A model generated the notes under the pieces. That model was not told the origin of the DNA. It searched no databases and worked only from the letters and a program-made list of their open reading frames with translations. Made by a program: the position numbers and the translations under genes. A DNA stretch of 28,556 nt from CANGYM01 sp044235825 (GTDB lineage: Bacteria; Pseudomonadota; Alphaproteobacteria; JAJTHO01; CANGYM01): assembly GCA_044235825.1 (NCBI GenBank), contig JBIIHL010000019.1, positions 1 through 28,556 on the forward strand, read 5' to 3'. Of this stretch, positions 27,801 through 28,556 are shown one piece after another. How positions within the stretch are numbered: position 1 is the first letter of the stretch; each line of letters begins with the position of its first letter.

Positions 27801-28556
27801 TGGCGCTGTAGGGACCGCCGGATAAAGGATTGCCGGTGGTGGTGGCTACAGCGCCATCATTGATGGCAACGCCCACGGTGCCGGTGATTCCTGCGCTGGG
27901 GTTGACGCTCAGGGTCCAAGTGATGTTATCGCTGCTGGTGCGGCTCGCCAACATGCCGTTCGTAACAGTCACATCGCTGTTGGTAAAGCTGGCCGGATCA
28001 ATGGCCCCGCTGAAGGTGGCCGTAAAGGTCAAGGGTCCCGTGTTGGTCAGAGTGCTGGGGGTGGCGGTTAGACTGCTTAGCGTTAAGCCGGCGGTGTCCT
28101 TATTCACGGTGGCGGTGGCGGGGGTTCCGGTGTTGGTGGCCGCATCGGTCAGGGTCAGGCTGAGGGTCAAGGTCCCGTTGCCCAGCCCCGAAACGTCAAG
28201 GCCGCTAAAACTCTGGCTGGCACTGGTAACGGTGCCCGTGCCCGTAAGAGGACTGCCGCCCCCACTGCTGCTGAGGGTGTAGCTGTAGCTGGCCCCCACC
28301 TCCGCCCCCGACAGGGCAAAACCAAAGGCGGTCTGATTGCTGATGTTGACTTGGGCGGGGGTGATGAACACGCTGTATCCGCTCGGCGCCGTGGCATCCA
28401 CCATCATAGCGCTGGCAAAGGGTATGGTCATCTGGGTGCCCACGCTGTTGGTCACGCGCACCTGCACACTATATATAATGTCTGTTAAGTTGGCGCTGGG
28501 GGTGTAGGTCCAGTTTGCAGTGCCGGTGGCGGGTTGCCACGTGGCGCCGCCGTCAA
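24850..28556 (-). CDS. Large surface protein with Ig-like repeats and BspA/DUF285 repeats (5' end outside window)
   Basis: An open frame from the right edge to TGA 24850-24852 gives 1234 visible residues, and it is 5'-truncated by the window since the frame stays open to 28556 (DGGATWQPATGTANWTYT). The first 900 or so residues are Thr/Ser/Ala-rich bacterial Ig-like modules of about 90-110 residues (e.g. TFSAKASDAAGNASPCSS, TFTGTAEAGSTVSLYAQTAC, DTTAPTVAFTATAGDYASGQ). After about residue 960 come BspA/DUF285 units of 25 residues (MGSMFDGANKFNQNIGLWNT, MRAMFNGATLFNQNIGLWNT). The C-terminus is Cys/Pro-rich, with no LPXTG or TM helix, so the anchoring is unclear. Adhesion is likely. Low Lys/Met and high Thr/Ala differ from its neighbours. 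Confidence 0.88.
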   Translation of the reverse strand, partial: DGGATWQPATGTANWTYTPSANLTDIIYSVQVRVTNSVGTQMTIPFASAMMVDATAPSGYSVFITPAQVNISNQTAFGFALSGAEVGASYSYTLSSSGGGSPLTGTGTVTSASQSFSGLDVSGLGNGTLTLSLTLTDAATNTGTPATATVNKDTAGLTLSSLTATPSTLTNTGPLTFTATFSGAIDPASFTNSDVTVTNGMLASRTSSDNITWTLSVNPSAGITGTVGVAINDGAVATTTGNPLSGGPYSATRPFDNVAPSISVTSPASVTSGTGSLSLAVADAGGGSVSVSTADACTPTQTSGSWTCAYSGLGDGPHSFTLTAADDAGNTTSTSVFTLTVDSVPLTVSIPDLITADDTGSSSTDNITSQASVTLEGTAKAGSTVTLYTGSTCASGSEVGTPQTATVGTYSFSSVALSAGPNTFSARATDAVNPIGVCSATGGLTITRDSIAPTVSLAITSPSAGTYTTGQVITATATFSESVTDALGLKLQVGSNERTMTCSGTSGLTRDCTYTLTSADNGSITILDDKLTGTLRDAAGNAATLSHAAVITPSITADTAAFTVSGVAVQSGGGNPNYLTSTSPTLRYTFSEAVNASSISASDFTPSSGSVASVTPVGSTPTTQYDVAFSGLSQGSLSVAISAGSITSQSASKSIVANTNTTYTVDTTAPAAPTAPDLAAVSDSGVNTDNTTNITPVTFTGTAEAGSTVSLYAQTACGGTALTPTATATGGSYTFTGVALTANATTTFSAKASDAAGNASPCSSDLAVTHDTTAPTVAFTATAGDYASGQTLGLTATYSEPVSISAGGNPSVPLTLTTGTLTATDTGGEATNVTTRTFTTGPIGASGTHQDIDSTLNVGTVALNSATITDAAGNALTLTPTPATVTGVTINASLPFIITVNTALGSGGSTFIIPTTTTAPIGAGYNYSIARSDGGSFSVSGGCSASSVTSVSGCGSSPTTITFPASGIYQIKINGQFPRIRFAGGGDRLKLTQINQWGTIAWTSMESAFQGCSNVEVATTAGKPDLDMVTDLSYMFNSASNVGKDESNGGTTNSSWNTWNTSNVTTMRAMFNGATLFNQNIGLWNTRAVTHMGSMFDGANKFNQNIGLWNTSVVERMGAMFGSASAFNQDIRRKTGSVNQPNGVISDNGQFDNSTPSDDAWYTGSVTNMGSMFLGAGSLTQDLDNWCVSGVTGAPPSFGFTITGKVPLFGSTGAARCPLRAPCAGTPNADGTCP
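25221..25326. repeat. Duplicated DUF285 repeat unit
   Basis: A 31-nt identical sequence occurs at 25221-25251 and 25296-25326, exactly 75 bp (25 codons) apart. It codes for the FNQNIGLWNT core of two adjacent DUF285 repeats. Exact identity suggests a recent duplication or gene conversion of one repeat. Confidence 0.9.

Noticed and set aside
25778..28282. Several long plus-strand open frames (up to 264 codons) opposite the large surface protein gene
   Set aside because: They are antisense shadows produced by the Thr/Ser/Ala/Gly-rich codon usage. Their translations are low-complexity Val/Ala-rich and show no family motif.

Overview
The window looks like chromosomal DNA of an alphaproteobacterium, probably near the Rhodospirillales or a Micavibrio/Holospora-like lineage. 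This is inferred from family content, not from a database search. COQ9, DUF3576, DUF4175 (TIGR02302), DUF2336, a Fur/Mur regulator without C-terminal CxxC motifs, an OlsB-like acyltransferase and System I cytochrome c maturation genes are families that typically occur together in Alphaproteobacteria. No rRNA is present. There is one tRNA, with a CAU anticodon.

Layout. Positions 1-1166 hold the tail of an unrecognised gene and a DUF2336 protein. Positions 1183-4711 (minus strand) are a tightly coupled envelope operon: DUF3576 lipoprotein, divergent polysaccharide deacetylase, ccmF. It has a recognisable promoter and 4-nt gene overlaps with GTG and TTG starts. Positions 4964-6254 carry fur and an overlapping olsB-like gene. 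Positions 6341-11727 are a peptidoglycan-related run: lysA, DUF4175 membrane protein, murB, ddl. It supplies L-lysine from meso-DAP and two cytoplasmic peptidoglycan precursor steps. Positions 11716-12360 are a repeat-rich gap with heptamer repeats, a REP-like inverted pair and a dense run of unrelated stem-loops that enters a small hypothetical ORF. Positions 12436-14185 (minus) form the operon COQ9, methyltransferase, ccmH.

Positions 14320-16874 form a minus-strand accessory island. It holds VapBC, a truncated BRO-N phage antirepressor, ParDE-like and HigBA-like modules, so three toxin-antitoxin types sit within 2.6 kb. uvrB (16917-18890) follows, with a perfect TGTGA-N6-TCACA palindrome upstream. 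Positions 19025-22369 hold a small exported hypothetical protein, a lipoprotein and a chemoreceptor-like HAMP protein without a recognisable signalling tip. fabG and tRNA-CAU follow. A wHTH-Fic-like protein with a degenerate Fic motif (23364-24728) has several copies of TGGCACGATT upstream of it. The right end (24850 to the edge) is the 3' part of a very large Ig-like/BspA-type (DUF285) surface protein that continues beyond the window.

Most genes are ordinary housekeeping genes. The least explained parts are the stem-loop array around 11.8-12.3 kb, the self-contained Fic-like locus with its reiterated operator, the tipless chemoreceptor-like protein, and a deacetylase-family protein that has lost its expected catalytic residues.
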